Positions 10,121-20,628 of a DNA stretch of 33,602 bases are shown here, one piece after another (position 1 is the first letter of the stretch; the number at the start of each line of letters is the position of its first letter). The stretch lies in contig JANBQS010000117.1 of assembly GCA_027577415.1 (NCBI GenBank), forward strand, positions 1-33,602, written 5' to 3'. This DNA comes from Coemansia sp. RSA 922. Lineage: Eukaryota > Kickxellomycota > Kickxellomycetes > Kickxellales > Kickxellaceae. The notes under the pieces are model-generated. The model saw only the letters and a program-made list of their open reading frames with translations. It made no database searches and was not told the DNA's origin. Position numbers and translations under genes: made by a program.

Positions 10121-11351
10121 TGATGCTGTTTCAAGGTAAGGAAAAGAAAAAAAATAAGAGAAAAAGATGAAAATAGTGTCGATCAGGACATAGAAATGAA
10201 AATAGGGTAAATAGAGTAAAGGAAAAAAATGTATATTGACACAAAAATGTTCTTAAGAAAGAGGCTATCCATGATGGTCGATATTTGGTTTGTCAGGGAC
10301 TATTTTTTTCTTCTTCTTTCCCAAGCAACTGCGCAACTACGAGGGCAAAGAGTAGAATGGTATAATTCTCCTCCCCAAATAGAAAATAATCCAAAAAGAG
10401 TATTTTGTCTTTACTAGAAACAAAAGTGGAGTGGGAAATAAGGAGGCGCGGGGGAAGAAAAAAGAAGAAAAAGAAAAAGGAAAATGCTTTTGTTTTCATT
10501 GTTTGACTAGCTGAATTAGGCACAGCAAAAAAAAGGTGGTGGGGGGTATTATGCAGGTAGTAAAAAAAAAAACGCTTGGTCTCGCCTGTCTTTCTCGACT
10601 ATGCGCCTCCTTTTTTCTTTCCTTCTCAGACGACACATGAAGGTGGCTTTATTTTAGCCTCCGGGAGGCGGTCTGGCGTGGTCTCGGTTAATGCATATCG
10701 GAGTAACCCGCGAATAAACGACCCTTAATGCACTTTTTTTTTTTTTTTTGAGGCCAATCGTGAATTATAGGCGAGACCCAGAGGTACTTGCATTATAGTG
10801 TCCGCCTCACATTGTATGTGTGAGAAGGGCCGCCTCTATAATAATCAAGGTCCTGTGCACATTTTATTTCAAACTTGAAACCTTGTCCACTTTTATTATT
10901 ACTATTATTGAAAGGGGAGTGAGTGGGTTTTGCTCCTGTCCACTTTTTTTGCTTACTGAAGCATAAATTTCAGCCAGTGTCTTTTTTAAACACTCTTTTG
11001 CCTTTTTTTTTATTTATGTGATACAAAAATAAACACGCGCCATTTAATGAGCGCAACAATCGACAACATTTGTAGCAACGAGAAAAGAAAATTGCTGCCT
11101 CTGCGAGCCTGTTTCAACAACAAAGAATCAAGCCACCGCAATACATCATATTCCATTATTCTTCGTGCGCCAAGTGAAGTTGTACTCATTCATTAGTTTT
11201 CAAAAATAGTATTTTTATTTATATATCTTGTGCGGCACACTGTCTCTTGCCACCTTAGCCACTTTTCTTATTTCTGCAAGCAGGGGAGTGGTGGCGCAAA
11301 AGTGACCTGGAGGAGCATAGGTTCTTTTCCTCCTCCAACAATATCATCGAG
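10121..11351. other. 1.2-kb interval: receptor promoter region and CLF1 3' flank
   Basis: The half nearest 10121 is purine-rich on the + strand (polypyrimidine on the receptor's sense strand), a common feature of fungal promoters. A CCAAT pentamer in AGGCCAATCG (about 10752) and T-tracts at about 10733-10750 are the only recognisable elements. Nothing in it reads as a gene on either strand. Confidence 0.55.
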
Positions 11352-13424
11352 TTACTCGTAACCGTCCTCTTCGTTGTTCTCACTAGCCGATTCAGTAGCA
11401 GCAATGGGTTCAGAGACAGAAGCGGCGGCGGCCTTTTGCTTCCACATGTGCGCCTTGGCCAAAAGCTTGAATCGAGCGCCTTGTTCCTCGTCATCAGGGA
11501 ACACATAGTCAAAGTACTCCTCCAACGACCCATCGTCGAGCTTTCTGCGCTTGCGCACACGCCGAGGCATTTTCTTTTCGACAGCCGCCACATCTCCCTG
11601 GGGCTCACTCATTTCAGCCTCGCGCCAAGCCTCGAGCAGCACCAAGCGCTCCTCAGTCAGTTTTAGCTCTTTCAACCGAGAATATGCGCGCTCATAAACG
11701 GCACGAGCAGCAGCCAGCCGACTTTCAGGGTCATCAGCCACGGCTAGTTCAAAGCGAGCCAAGCTGATCCACACCTTGACGTGGTCCGTAAGCGCTAAAA
11801 GCCGTCCATATAGCTCCCTGGTCTTGTCGTAGTCACCTTGGTCGTACTCAAAGTCAATATAGGCCTTCCACAAGACTTCGGGCATATCAAGTGTTGGCTG
11901 CTCGACAGCCAATTCAAACAGCGCCTGGCACCGCTCGCTCTCATGTAATGCAGCCTCCAGCTTGGCAAACTCTACCCATGTCGCGCAGTTGGTCGGATTG
12001 AACTCGACGTATTTGGAGTACAGCGTCCGTACTCGGTCAAAGTCACGCAGCTCCAGCTCCAGCTCAATGTACCCGCGGAACAGCTTGTCCTTGGGACACA
12101 TTCCAAGTGCTTGGCCAAGGCCTCGCCGCGCTGCTCCAACGTCGCCCTGGCGGATCTCAAACCACGCGTACTGCAGCCACAGCTTGGCAAATGTAAACTG
12201 CTTGTGTGGAATAAGGCCCACGCAGGCAACGTACACTTGACGGGCTCTCTCAACGTCCTTGGCCACGGTCTCCTCGAATAGCGCATAATAGAGCCACAAG
12301 TAAATGTAGCGCCGCCATAGCCGCTTATCAAGAACATTCGGGTGCTCGGCAATAGCTCGCTCGTAAATGTCGCGCGTGCGGTCAAAGTTTCCAGCCACAG
12401 ACTCCTCAAGCTTGACATAGTCGATCCACGTATCGTAGTCATGAGCGTCGTGCTTTAGAGTGGCTTCGTATTGCATCCGCCGCTTGTTGGCGACGACGTC
12501 TTCAATTTCTTCCCGCTCGCCATACTGCTTCTCGAACAGCGTATACTGGTTGTAGAGCGCCTGCGACTTGGCCTTGGGAAGCCGCTCGAGCGCATACTTG
12601 TAAATGGCTCGGGCACGCTCGACCTCCTTCATGCGGACTTCGAACTTTGCAAACGAGATGAATATGTGCTGGTCCATAAACGCCTCGCCCAGCCTGTCAA
12701 TCGCTCGGCCGAATATGTCACGGACGCGGTCGGGCTCGACCAGGTCTTCTTCGAACTTGGCCCACTTGAGCCAGGTCTTGGACTCGGGGTGCACAAAGAC
12801 AAAGCGCTCAAACACTGCTCGCGCATTGTCGGTCTCGCCATATCGACGCTCGAATTTGATAAAAGCAGACCACGCCTCCTCTTCGGGCTCCCACTGCATC
12901 CACCGGTTAAATATTTCACGCGCGCCGTCAACATTGCCCAGCAGCTCCTCCATATACGTGTACCGGTACCAGAACTGAGATACTCGCGGGAGAATCGTCA
13001 CTGCTCGGTCGTATAGATTGCGAGCCGAGTTTGTGTTTTTGTTTTTCATCTCCAATTCCGCATACTTTATGTACACCGTCTGGTTGCGGCTGTCGACGTC
13101 CAAGGCTCGCTCGTAGATCGACCGTGCCCGCTTTACTTCGTTCTGGCTCTCTTCCCAGCTGGCGTAGCGCAGCCACTCGGCAATGTTGCTGCGGTTCTTG
13201 CGTACTCCTTCCTCAAACTCGCGACGCCGCCGCATCTGGTAGTCGCTGAGCTCCTCGCCATCCAGCACCTTTTGACGTGGCGCCTTTTGCACAGACCCCT
13301 GCCGCTCATATGCCTCGCGAATAAGTTGCTCCGCTGTGATTTGCACTGCCGCGGCGCTCTTGTTTTTAATCTTTGGCGGCCGAGCACTTTGCCCGTACCC
13401 GCCCGGTTTAGCAGCATCGCCCAT
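11352..13424 (-). CDS. CLF1: Pre-mRNA splicing factor CLF1/SYF3 (Crooked neck, CRNKL1)
   Basis: Scaffold of the Prp19/NineTeen complex in the spliceosome, needed for assembly and activation. The protein is almost entirely half-a-TPR (HAT) repeats: successive helical pairs with W-x-x-Y/F and aromatic-x-x-E spacing, for example AEWLRYASWEES, QFWYRYTYMEE, AWSAFIKFERR, TWLKWAKFEED and WLQYAWFEIRQG. The start is set at the ATG read from 13424 (MGDAAKPGG), giving 690 residues, close to yeast Clf1 (687). The open frame upstream is a Phe-rich translation of a poly(A/T) tract at about 13489-13512 and is untranslated. The N-terminus holds the conserved QITAEQLIREAYERQ and the DYQMRRRREFEEGVRKNR segment; the C-terminus has RRVRKRRKLDDGSLEEYFDY and an acidic tail. 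No intron. Identification is firm. Confidence 0.96.
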   Translation of the reverse strand: MGDAAKPGGYGQSARPPKIKNKSAAAVQITAEQLIREAYERQGSVQKAPRQKVLDGEELSDYQMRRRREFEEGVRKNRSNIAEWLRYASWEESQNEVKRARSIYERALDVDSRNQTVYIKYAELEMKNKNTNSARNLYDRAVTILPRVSQFWYRYTYMEELLGNVDGAREIFNRWMQWEPEEEAWSAFIKFERRYGETDNARAVFERFVFVHPESKTWLKWAKFEEDLVEPDRVRDIFGRAIDRLGEAFMDQHIFISFAKFEVRMKEVERARAIYKYALERLPKAKSQALYNQYTLFEKQYGEREEIEDVVANKRRMQYEATLKHDAHDYDTWIDYVKLEESVAGNFDRTRDIYERAIAEHPNVLDKRLWRRYIYLWLYYALFEETVAKDVERARQVYVACVGLIPHKQFTFAKLWLQYAWFEIRQGDVGAARRGLGQALGMCPKDKLFRGYIELELELRDFDRVRTLYSKYVEFNPTNCATWVEFAKLEAALHESERCQALFELAVEQPTLDMPEVLWKAYIDFEYDQGDYDKTRELYGRLLALTDHVKVWISLARFELAVADDPESRLAAARAVYERAYSRLKELKLTEERLVLLEAWREAEMSEPQGDVAAVEKKMPRRVRKRRKLDDGSLEEYFDYVFPDDEEQGARFKLLAKAHMWKQKAAAASVSEPIAATESASENNEEDGYE

Positions 13425-13628
13425 GAGTATAAAAAAAATAAAATAGAAAAATATACAGAGAAAAACCTGCTCCCCACAAATAAAGGGTAAAAAAAAAAAA
13501 AAAAAAAAAAAGTTGAAATATGTAATTAACAAATGACATTGCCTGCTTTTGGGTATGTCAGATGATATGATTAACAAAAGAATACTTGTAAAGGGAGTAT
13601 AGATTCTGAGTAGCGACGAGACGGCATC

Positions 13629-14369
13629 TTAATACCACCTCACACCATATCTTGACTCATACCACTCGATCTTTTCCTCGTCAGCCTCTGCATCCTCCTC
13701 AAGCTCACGGATCGTTTCCTTCTTGGCCTCGATATTGCGGTTCAGGCTATTGATGTGATCACGATGCCGATCCGACAGAATGTTCAGCCTGTTGACTTCA
13801 TTCCGGTAATATACAACCGACGCTTCCTTATTGGCAATGTCAACCTTCAAGCCGTCAAGTGCGTCCTCCGCCTTGTCAGCCCTCTTGCGCTCGTTTTCAG
13901 CCCTCAACCTTGCCTCAGCAAGCTCGGCCTTGTGCCGCTGACTCACAGAGTTGCCCTCCTTCAACTCGGCAATTTGCTTAGTCAAGCTGCCTATCATAAA
14001 GTACTCGGCGCTCTTCTCGTGTATGTTCATACTCAGCATCTTTTGCGCAAGTTGCCTCATCTCGTCGTCGCTGCGATTGCCTGAGCACCGCGCCTTTGAC
14101 TTTTTGCTCGCCTCATAGTCCTCCTCGTCCATGTCAATGTACAGGATAGTAACGGGTCCGCGGTGTGACACTTTGCACTGTGGACAGGACTTTGAGTAGT
14201 CGTTCTCAAACCACTTCTCGATGCACTGTTTGTGGAAAGCGTGGCCACATCCAAGCGCCGCTGGCCGATGTGCAGTACTTCCTCCTGCTGTGGAGTGGGT
14301 TGGCCTACGACCGCCACTGGGCCCGGCAGCCGCTTTAAAGTAAGACTCTTGGCAGATTGAGCAGACCAT
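13629..14369 (-). CDS. RING-type E3 ubiquitin ligase, TRAIP-like
   Basis: 246 residues from the ATG read from 14369 (MVCSICQES). An ATG eleven codons upstream would only add KYLFFFHYSK, so the inner start, placing the RING at the very N-terminus as in TRAIP, is preferred. RING ligands follow C3-H2-C3: Cys3, Cys6, Cys41, His43, His46, Cys49, Cys62, Cys65. Spacing between the second and third ligands is 34 residues because of a Gly/Ser/Pro-rich insert, longer than in animal TRAIP but within the RING range. FHKQCIEKWF and CPQCK match the TRAIP pattern. Residues about 125-240 are heptad-rich and predicted coiled coil. TRAIP ubiquitylates replisome components and other targets during DNA-damage tolerance; that role is transferred by family. 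Fewer than 100 bases separate its start from the F-box/LRR-like fragment. Confidence 0.72.
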   Translation of the reverse strand: MVCSICQESYFKAAAGPSGGRRPTHSTAGGSTAHRPAALGCGHAFHKQCIEKWFENDYSKSCPQCKVSHRGPVTILYIDMDEEDYEASKKSKARCSGNRSDDEMRQLAQKMLSMNIHEKSAEYFMIGSLTKQIAELKEGNSVSQRHKAELAEARLRAENERKRADKAEDALDGLKVDIANKEASVVYYRNEVNRLNILSDRHRDHINSLNRNIEAKKETIRELEEDAEADEEKIEWYESRYGVRWY

Positions 14370-14463
14370 CTTTGAATAATGAAAAAAGAAAAGATATTTC
14401 AAGTTTGTTATTCAAGAAAGATATCCATCAACAAACTTTTTTTTTTTGCTGCGCCATCACCTT

Positions 14464-15255
14464 CTGTGGTCAATTATGTGATCACAAATTATTTGACGGC
14501 GCAACGCCATTCCCTTGTCTCCGGTGCCTATCTATAGGTATTAGCTATTCATTCGACGACGATACGTTTATTCGGAAGCAACGCAGCGATACTGGAGTGC
14601 TTGAATATTAAAGTAGACCCTGCGACAGTCTCCATCCTTTGCAAGTACAAGATGTTCACTCCTTCCAGCCACCCAAAGGTCTTCTGCGTCAAGATGGGAT
14701 ATAACGAGGATATCAAATCAGGTCCTTTTTTTTACCACGATGGCTGAGTGTCTCCACAATTCATGCAAGCAATTAGTCCAGATATAGCCATGCGGCCCAT
14801 TGGAGGCGAGTATCTTGGGTTTGAGTTAGTTCTCGCAATCACATCTCTTGACGCCCTTTCAAATATTCAGATCCTGATTTTACCTTGGGACGCTACTGAG
14901 TCCTTGGGGCGCCAGCGCTCTAATAAAACACCTCCCGCCTTTTGCAAGATCTTCTCGCTCCATGCTCAAATATTGAAGCACTGGCCATTGATGTCGCCTT
15001 GGCTAATCTCCCAGCATGTGTCATTGCAAATTACACCTCGACTGGCTCATGATTCTGACTGGAATTATAAGCGACAATTATATGGTGGCCATAAAGGTCG
15101 TGATGGTTTTGGCGCTGGTGTATCCCAACTTTGGCTGTTTTGTTCCTCTTCCTAAGGAACGCGAACCAATCATGAAGATGCTGGAGAATACTATTGCCAC
15201 AGATGGGTATGTGGAGTATGCTCCTCGTTGGCGACACTTACTATTTAGTCGATAA
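14464..15255 (+). pseudogene. F-box/LRR-like family member, C-terminal half, multiply frameshifted
   Basis: Coding similarity jumps between frames, so no intact gene remains. In order: 14464-14610 reads LFDGATPFPCLRCLSIG... SFDDDTF...GVLEY and then stops. A second frame from about 14610 reads KVDPATVSILCKYKMFTPSS..., ending at TGA about 14747. A third from about 14748 reads QFMQAISPDIAMRPIGGEYL...IQILILP. A fourth from about 14949 reads LAPCSNIEALAIDVALANLP. The last frame, about 15074-15255, reads VVMVLALVYPNFGCFVPLPK...EYAPRWRHLLFSR and ends at TAA. I recognise this order from a multi-copy F-box/leucine-rich-repeat-like family of Kickxellales (recollection, no search done). The N-terminal half is absent; a copy of it sits at 24486-25220 on the other strand. 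Confidence 0.72.
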
Positions 15256-15753
15256 GGTGTTTTCTACCCACTTGCCAATAAATGTTGGTCGCCACTTTTG
15301 TCCATACCTTTCTTTTAGCTCTTTTTATCACTTGAAAGCCCTTTGTTGAGTAATTGCGCGTACAGACACACGGGCATTTGCGGAGAAAAGCTTGCTCAAT
15401 GTTTAAAAGAATCCCCTTTCTGCACTCCTTCCTTTTCGCCACGTCTTTGTTCATAAGAGAACGCTTATCCCATTGCTTTGCCATTTTAAAAAGTGGACAT
15501 TTTGTCTTACTATAATGCCTACTCTGCTTAAAAAGAAGTGCTTTTGTATGTGTGTCATTTTGGCACAGCGTTTTTTTTTCTTTTTTTTGGCTCACCGGCG
15601 AAGGCTTTAAAAGCGACTGAGGGACGATGCCGACGGCCATCATCTTGCTTGTCATCTACTCCATTTTTCTGAAATATCTACTTGCTGCGTGTCGCGTTAT
15701 ACACCATTTGTCATTATTATTATTTTTTAGTTCAAGCTTCTCAACTCTATCCA
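15256..15753. promoter_or_regulatory. Promoter region of the M16 protease gene
   Basis: 498 bases between the pseudogene stop and the protease ATG. A TATA-like GCTTTAAAAGCG lies at about 15604-15615, about 140 bases before the ATG at 15754. A pyrimidine tract ending in TTTTTTAG at 15730 could be a 5'-UTR 3' splice site or simply leader. A Lys-rich minus-strand frame across it (15245-15655) is not credited. Confidence 0.4.
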
Positions 15754-18700
15754 ATGGAATCCTTCAACAACTGCAAGCCCGCCGACTGGGAAACCAACTT
15801 TGAATCCAAGCTAACTGTCGAGTCTTCATTGCCGTACAAAGAGTACACTGGTCCCATCGAAAAGTCGGGCAATGACCAGCGCCAGTACAGGCTTATTCGC
15901 CTGCCAAATAACCTCACTGCGCTGTGTGTCCAAGACGTAGATGCCAAGGAGGCTGCCACCTCGCTCAGTGTTAATGTTGGCTCGGGTGCTAACCCAGTTG
16001 AGCTCCAAGGTCTTGCACATTTCCTTGAGCACATGTTGTTTTTGGTAAGTACTGACTATTAACTGTGAGGTATTCTATAAAAAAAAGGTGTGGGATGTAC
16101 TAACTAAACTCTGCAGCTAATATTAAAATACTATGTAGGGTACAGAAAAGTATCCCAAGGAAGGAGAATACGATGCCTATCTCTCCAAAAACTCGGGAAA
16201 GTGCAATGCCTACACGTCTTTTATTGAAACCAACTACTACTTTGCCGTTGAAAATGGCGCCTTGGAAGGCGCACTTGACCGGTTTGCACAGTTCTTTATA
16301 TCACCACTGTTTAATGCTGACTGCGTTGACCGTGAACTAAAGGCAGTTGACTCGGAGTACAAGGGAAACTTGCAATCTGACGCTCGCCGCATTTATCAGC
16401 TCGTTGCTAGAACTGCCAATTCCGCTCACCCCTTTTCTCAGTTCCCCACTGGCAACATAGGGACGCTGAAGGGCGCTGCCGAGGAACTGGGCTTGGACTT
16501 GCGCGAGGAGCTGATAAAGTTCTACCACAAGTACTACTCGGCAGACATTATGCGTTTAGTGGTGGTTGGCAACCACAGCTTGGATGTACTATCCGAGTGG
16601 GCGACGTCAAAGTTCTCTGACATCAAAAGCAAGGGAAATACTAGACCTGTGATTGATGGTCATCCACTTGACAAGGCTGTGCTAGGAAAGATGGTTCACT
16701 ACAAGACCGTTTGCGAAAAGTATGAGCTCAAGCTGCAGTTTGCTCTTCCTGGACTGAGGTCGGTATATGGTGAAAAGCCATTTGATTATATCAACACTCT
16801 ACTAAGTCACAGGGAGCCAGGATCGATTTATTCTGTGTTGCGCAACAATGGTTGGGCCACTGCTATTTCCGCTCACTCTAGTGGCATGTATTATGATGGC
16901 TTTGGCACCTACACTATCGATATTACTGCCACACCCGAAGGACTGGAGAACTACGAGGCCATTGTAAGTATCATATTTGGATACATTAACATGCTAGTTG
17001 AGAGTGGCCCTCAAGAGTGGTATTACCAAGAACTGGCGCTTGTTAGCAAAGCCGAATTTGATTTCAAGGATAAAGAGGATGCAGAGACCTACGCCCGTAC
17101 TCTTTCAAGTGGAGGGCATAATCAGTATGTTTCACCGCACCAAGTACTGTCGCACAGCGCTCTACATACTGGATTCAAGGCCGACCTCATTGCAAAGGGT
17201 CTAAGATACCTTAATCCCGGTAACTACCGCTTGTTCATTGGCGCGCAGGAGCACAAGGCAGTGGAGTGCAAGCTTGAAGAGAAGTACTACAACATTCTCC
17301 ACCATGTTGCCGACATGCCCTCACACATGACTTCTGATGTAAAGTGTAATCGTAACATTGCCAAGACGCTACACTTGCCTGGTCGCAATAAGTTTTTGCC
17401 TGAAAACCTGTCGGTTACCAAGCCAGCCACTCCTGTGGATACACCAGCATTGGAGCCAGTTCTTCTCAGGAAGAACGACAAGTTTGAAGCTTGGTTTAAG
17501 CAAGACGACCAGTTCTTTACCCCCCATGGGCACATTGGCCTAACCATCAGCTCGGAATATGTAGACAACTCTCCAGTCAATCACTTGCTGTCAACCCTAC
17601 TTTGCAACCTTGTATTGGTTGAACTGCAAGAGCAGCTATTCAGCGCTTTGAAGGCCAACAACAACTTTTCCATTGCACATGGAAAGGGCTCAATCGATGT
17701 TGATGTGCATGGGTTTAGTAGTGGACTGCCTCTTTTGCTAAAGACATTACTGCAAAAGCTAAAGACATTCGAAGTTAATGCCCAGCAGTTCTCCATTTAC
17801 CTGGCAAAGCTTGAGCGGACGCTGCAAAGCAAGAGACATGATAACCCTAGGCAATGCCTTTACAAGCAATTAGACGCTGTCAATATGGTGCCTGCATTTG
17901 ACCAAGACATGCTAGAGGAAGCACTAAAGAATGTCACTCTAGACGGGCTAAAGGCTCATATAGGATTGCTATTTAGCAAAGCCTATGTAAAGATGCTAGT
18001 GTCTGGAAACTACACCCAGGAAGTGGCACTCAATGCCAGCAACCAGGTACTTGACATTTTGCAACTCCAGCCTGTCCCCAGATTCCTGGTTAATACTCAC
18101 CGCACGCTCGACATCGAGTCTGGCTACTATATCCAGAACGTGCCAATTAGTGACCAAAAGTGCTTGAACAGTGCTGTGATATGTGTGTTCTATTGTGGAT
18201 CTGTAGATGATACTCAAGATGCCGTTACGCTCCGAGTATTAAAACACTTGGTCCATAGTGCATGCTTTGCGCAGTTGAGAACTTCTGAGCAGCTAGGTTA
18301 CGGGGTTGGAGCAAGGTTGGATTACAACAAGAGTGGAAGGGAAATGCTCATGGTTGTCTTGGAAGGTGAGAGCAATCCAGTCTATACAACTCAGCGCATT
18401 AACGAGTTTATTCGCCAATATCGGCTGAAGCTGCAGGAGTTGACCGCAGAGGAGTTTGAGTCGTCAGTCCAGTCGCTAATCAGCCTAAAGCAAGAGAAAC
18501 TAAAGTCGATTGATGACGAGTTTAGCCGGCTGTGGACCCACATCGAGTCGGACAAGTACAAATTTGATGCACTGGATAAGGACGTTGAGCACCTCAAACG
18601 ACTGAGCAAGGACGACTTGCTAGTATTCTGGGACAAATATGTAAACGAGGACACGGCGAAAGGTTATACTCGACTTGACTTGCAAATGTGGTCGACCAAG

Positions 18701-19381
18701 ATCTGGCAGCCAACAGCTGAAGAGTTTGAAATGTACCCAAGTACTGTGCTTGCTCTGTACGGATCTTTGCGCTCTGAAGGTCACACAGGTCTGAGCATTG
18801 CGGATGCTCAGTCTTTTGTATCATCGGCGGATGCATCAAGCAATATTGAGTCGCTGCTTGCCGAACTAAGCAAGCTTTATGTGACCAAGCAGGCACCGTC
18901 TGTGTCCAATGAGACTGCCGAGGCATTAGATACCACTGATGTCGATGTAGAGACCCCTGGAATCGTCTTTGAGAGTTCATCAAAGATTGCAACTGCCTTG
19001 CAAATGGCAATTAGCAGCGTCGATGAGACACCCAAATTCGCTACGCTCCGCAAGACAAACTTTGCCAACATTGACATGAAGCAATCGCCTGAGGGAATTT
19101 GGCTTATTAACGACTACACGCAGTTTAAGAGCACGCAGGCGCTCAATGGCCTGCAAATTCCCTCATACAAGTTTGTTCCAGTAATTGCAGAGCCTGTCCT
19201 GACAGAGGTTTCTCAACCCTCTGTCACTACGGACAACACGCCTCAGCCAAGCACTTGCAAATCAGCGGATGCACCAAGGTCCTTTAACAATGCGTATGGC
19301 ATGCTAGCTGGTCGCCTAGGTCTGTGGAGGCAAGCGTGGAAGAAACACAACCAGCCAGCTGCCACTAGCAGCTCAAAGTAG
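15754..19381 (+). CDS. Insulin-degrading-enzyme-like M16A zinc metalloprotease (STE23/IDE family)
   Basis: Two exons, 15754-16044 and 16139-19381, joined in phase within the conserved HFLEHMLFL|GTEKYP stretch; 1177 residues. The inverted zinc site HxxEH is H89-F-L-E92-H93, with the third ligand E170 exactly 76 residues on (DSEYKGNLQSDARR). The C-terminal-half substrate-binding motif RTSEQLGY (Arg811, Tyr818) is also intact, so both halves of the cryptidase chamber look functional. The family degrades peptides such as insulin in animals and processes a-factor precursor in yeast; the natural substrate here is unknown. The ATG at 15754 has a good context (CCAATGG). The protein is about 150 residues longer than human IDE: a low-complexity Ser/Ala/Glu-rich insert at about 985-1080 precedes the final conserved-looking segment (LINDYTQFKSTQALNG), and a tail of about 75 residues follows it. 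Identification is firm. Confidence 0.95.
16045..16138 (+). other. Spliceosomal intron in the M16 protease gene
   Basis: 94 bases. GTAAGT donor at 16045, perfect TACTAAC branch box at 16098-16104, TAG acceptor ending at 16138. It contains in-frame stops, and removing it restores the zinc-binding domain in phase 0. Confidence 0.95.
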
Positions 19382-20247
19382 TAGACATTTGCTTTTGGTT
19401 TATTTTTGAATATATCTCTTTGTTTGCTCTTAATTTTACGCTGAGCAGTGTTACTTAGTGAGCGTAGCAAACTTTTTAGCATATAGAATATAATAAATAT
19501 AAGCGTATATAAAAGCGAGAACAATAATCACACTCTGGATGCCGACGGGTTAATGTTTATATAGCCTTTTTTCATGGCCCTTTTCCATAGACGGAAGTAC
19601 GCCTTTCCCGCTAACCTTAGCGTCGCTGAGTCGAGCCTCTTTGTAGGCGGGCGGTCTGCTATCGGTGGCGAGACATTTGGGCGTTGGAAGTCCGGGACAT
19701 CCGGCGAGCGTGTAGTGTCGTTATGTAGACTATTGGAGTGACCACGTGGGTTAGCGCGCTATCCTACGATGCGCGTAACATGTTTTCTTTAGTATTGCGT
19801 GGCTTCCCCAGATCATCGTTAACTACAAGCCAAATTGAGATCGCTTACGCCAGTGGCGCTTAATCTCCTTTTGCTGTTTTCTTCTGTACTGAGAACTGTC
19901 TTCACTTACCTGACAGGTAGCCACAAGATAGGAGTTATAACGGTGGACACATTCCCGAGTGATTTATGCAACGTCATTATTATTTTGCAGCGTATCGTCT
20001 ACTACAGGAGGACTAAGCAGGATTAAAATAAATATGTCTACGCTTTGATTCATCCAACCATTGTGACTTAACTGCATGTGCAAGAGCGCTTTTAAGAATG
20101 GATACTCTATAGTACTTGTTAGATAATAGATAGGTGTTGAAGCCAACCCTAGAAAACTACTACTGAATGCTAAACAAAAACTCTCAAGTATCTATTGTCA
20201 ATATTGCAAGCACCACTGCAAAGCTAGGTAGTACAGTCAACCACCTC
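19382..20247. other. Non-coding interval with an unassigned TATA element
   Basis: About 870 bases. The first 120 hold the protease 3' end. A strong TATA-like TATATAAAA at 19506-19514 on the + strand is followed by no credible frame: the ATG at 19539 is closed after four codons. A GC-richer patch at about 19600-19760 stands out from AT-rich flanks but reads as neither protein nor tRNA to me. Confidence 0.4.
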
Positions 20248-20628
20248 TTAAGTAATGAATGATAGAATATTTTTGCCACTGATCCCTTTCAGAGCAAATT
20301 CTTTCAACTGTCCCCATTTGATAATATCACGCACGGCGTTAATGTCTTCAAATTTACCACCGAATAGATAGGAGCAGTCTGTTCTTTGAAAAGGGGCATC
20401 ATCTGACAACACTCCGATGCTCACCCCATCGACCTTCACTTGTAAGCGATGATATTCATTGCTATTAATTTTGGCCGATTCGGTGTGTAGCATTTGAGCC
20501 TCCAGCTCAGTAACATCATCAAACAGCCTAGGTTCCTTAGGCTCAATAATGAATGGAATGCGTATGTCATCTATATTCTTTACGAATAGGTAGTGTATAA
20601 GTGTTGGATTGTTTCGGGTGGCCCTCAT
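20248..20628 (-). CDS. Hypothetical protein, 126 residues
   Basis: Not recognised. It starts at the ATG read from 20628 (MRATRNNPTLIHYLFVKN) and has an even, globular-looking composition with segments such as EPKEPRLFDDVTELEAQ and RLQVKVDGVSIGVLSDDAPF. There is no signal peptide, membrane segment or zinc motif. A TATA box on the same strand at 20734-20743 lies about 105 bases upstream of the ATG, which supports a real gene. The frame is open for 35 further codons upstream but has no ATG there. It could also be one exon of a longer gene or a relic of a mobile element. Confidence 0.45.
   Translation of the reverse strand: MRATRNNPTLIHYLFVKNIDDIRIPFIIEPKEPRLFDDVTELEAQMLHTESAKINSNEYHRLQVKVDGVSIGVLSDDAPFQRTDCSYLFGGKFEDINAVRDIIKWGQLKEFALKGISGKNILSFIT

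Noticed and set aside
12471..13016. 181-residue + strand frame antisense to CLF1
   Set aside because: It lies wholly inside the well-conserved CLF1 reading frame on the other strand and resembles no family; open only because of codon bias.
13425..13577. 51-codon N-terminal extension of CLF1
   Set aside because: It is the translation of poly(A/T) and AT-rich leader (mostly Phe/Ile/Leu); the ATG at 13424 gives the normal family length and N-terminus.
15245..15655. 136-codon minus-strand frame upstream of the protease
   Set aside because: Lys-rich composition follows local AT content; it occupies the protease promoter and has no recognisable motif.
19600..19780. Possible tRNA in the GC-richer patch
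   Set aside because: No convincing A-box/B-box pair or cloverleaf could be drawn by eye.
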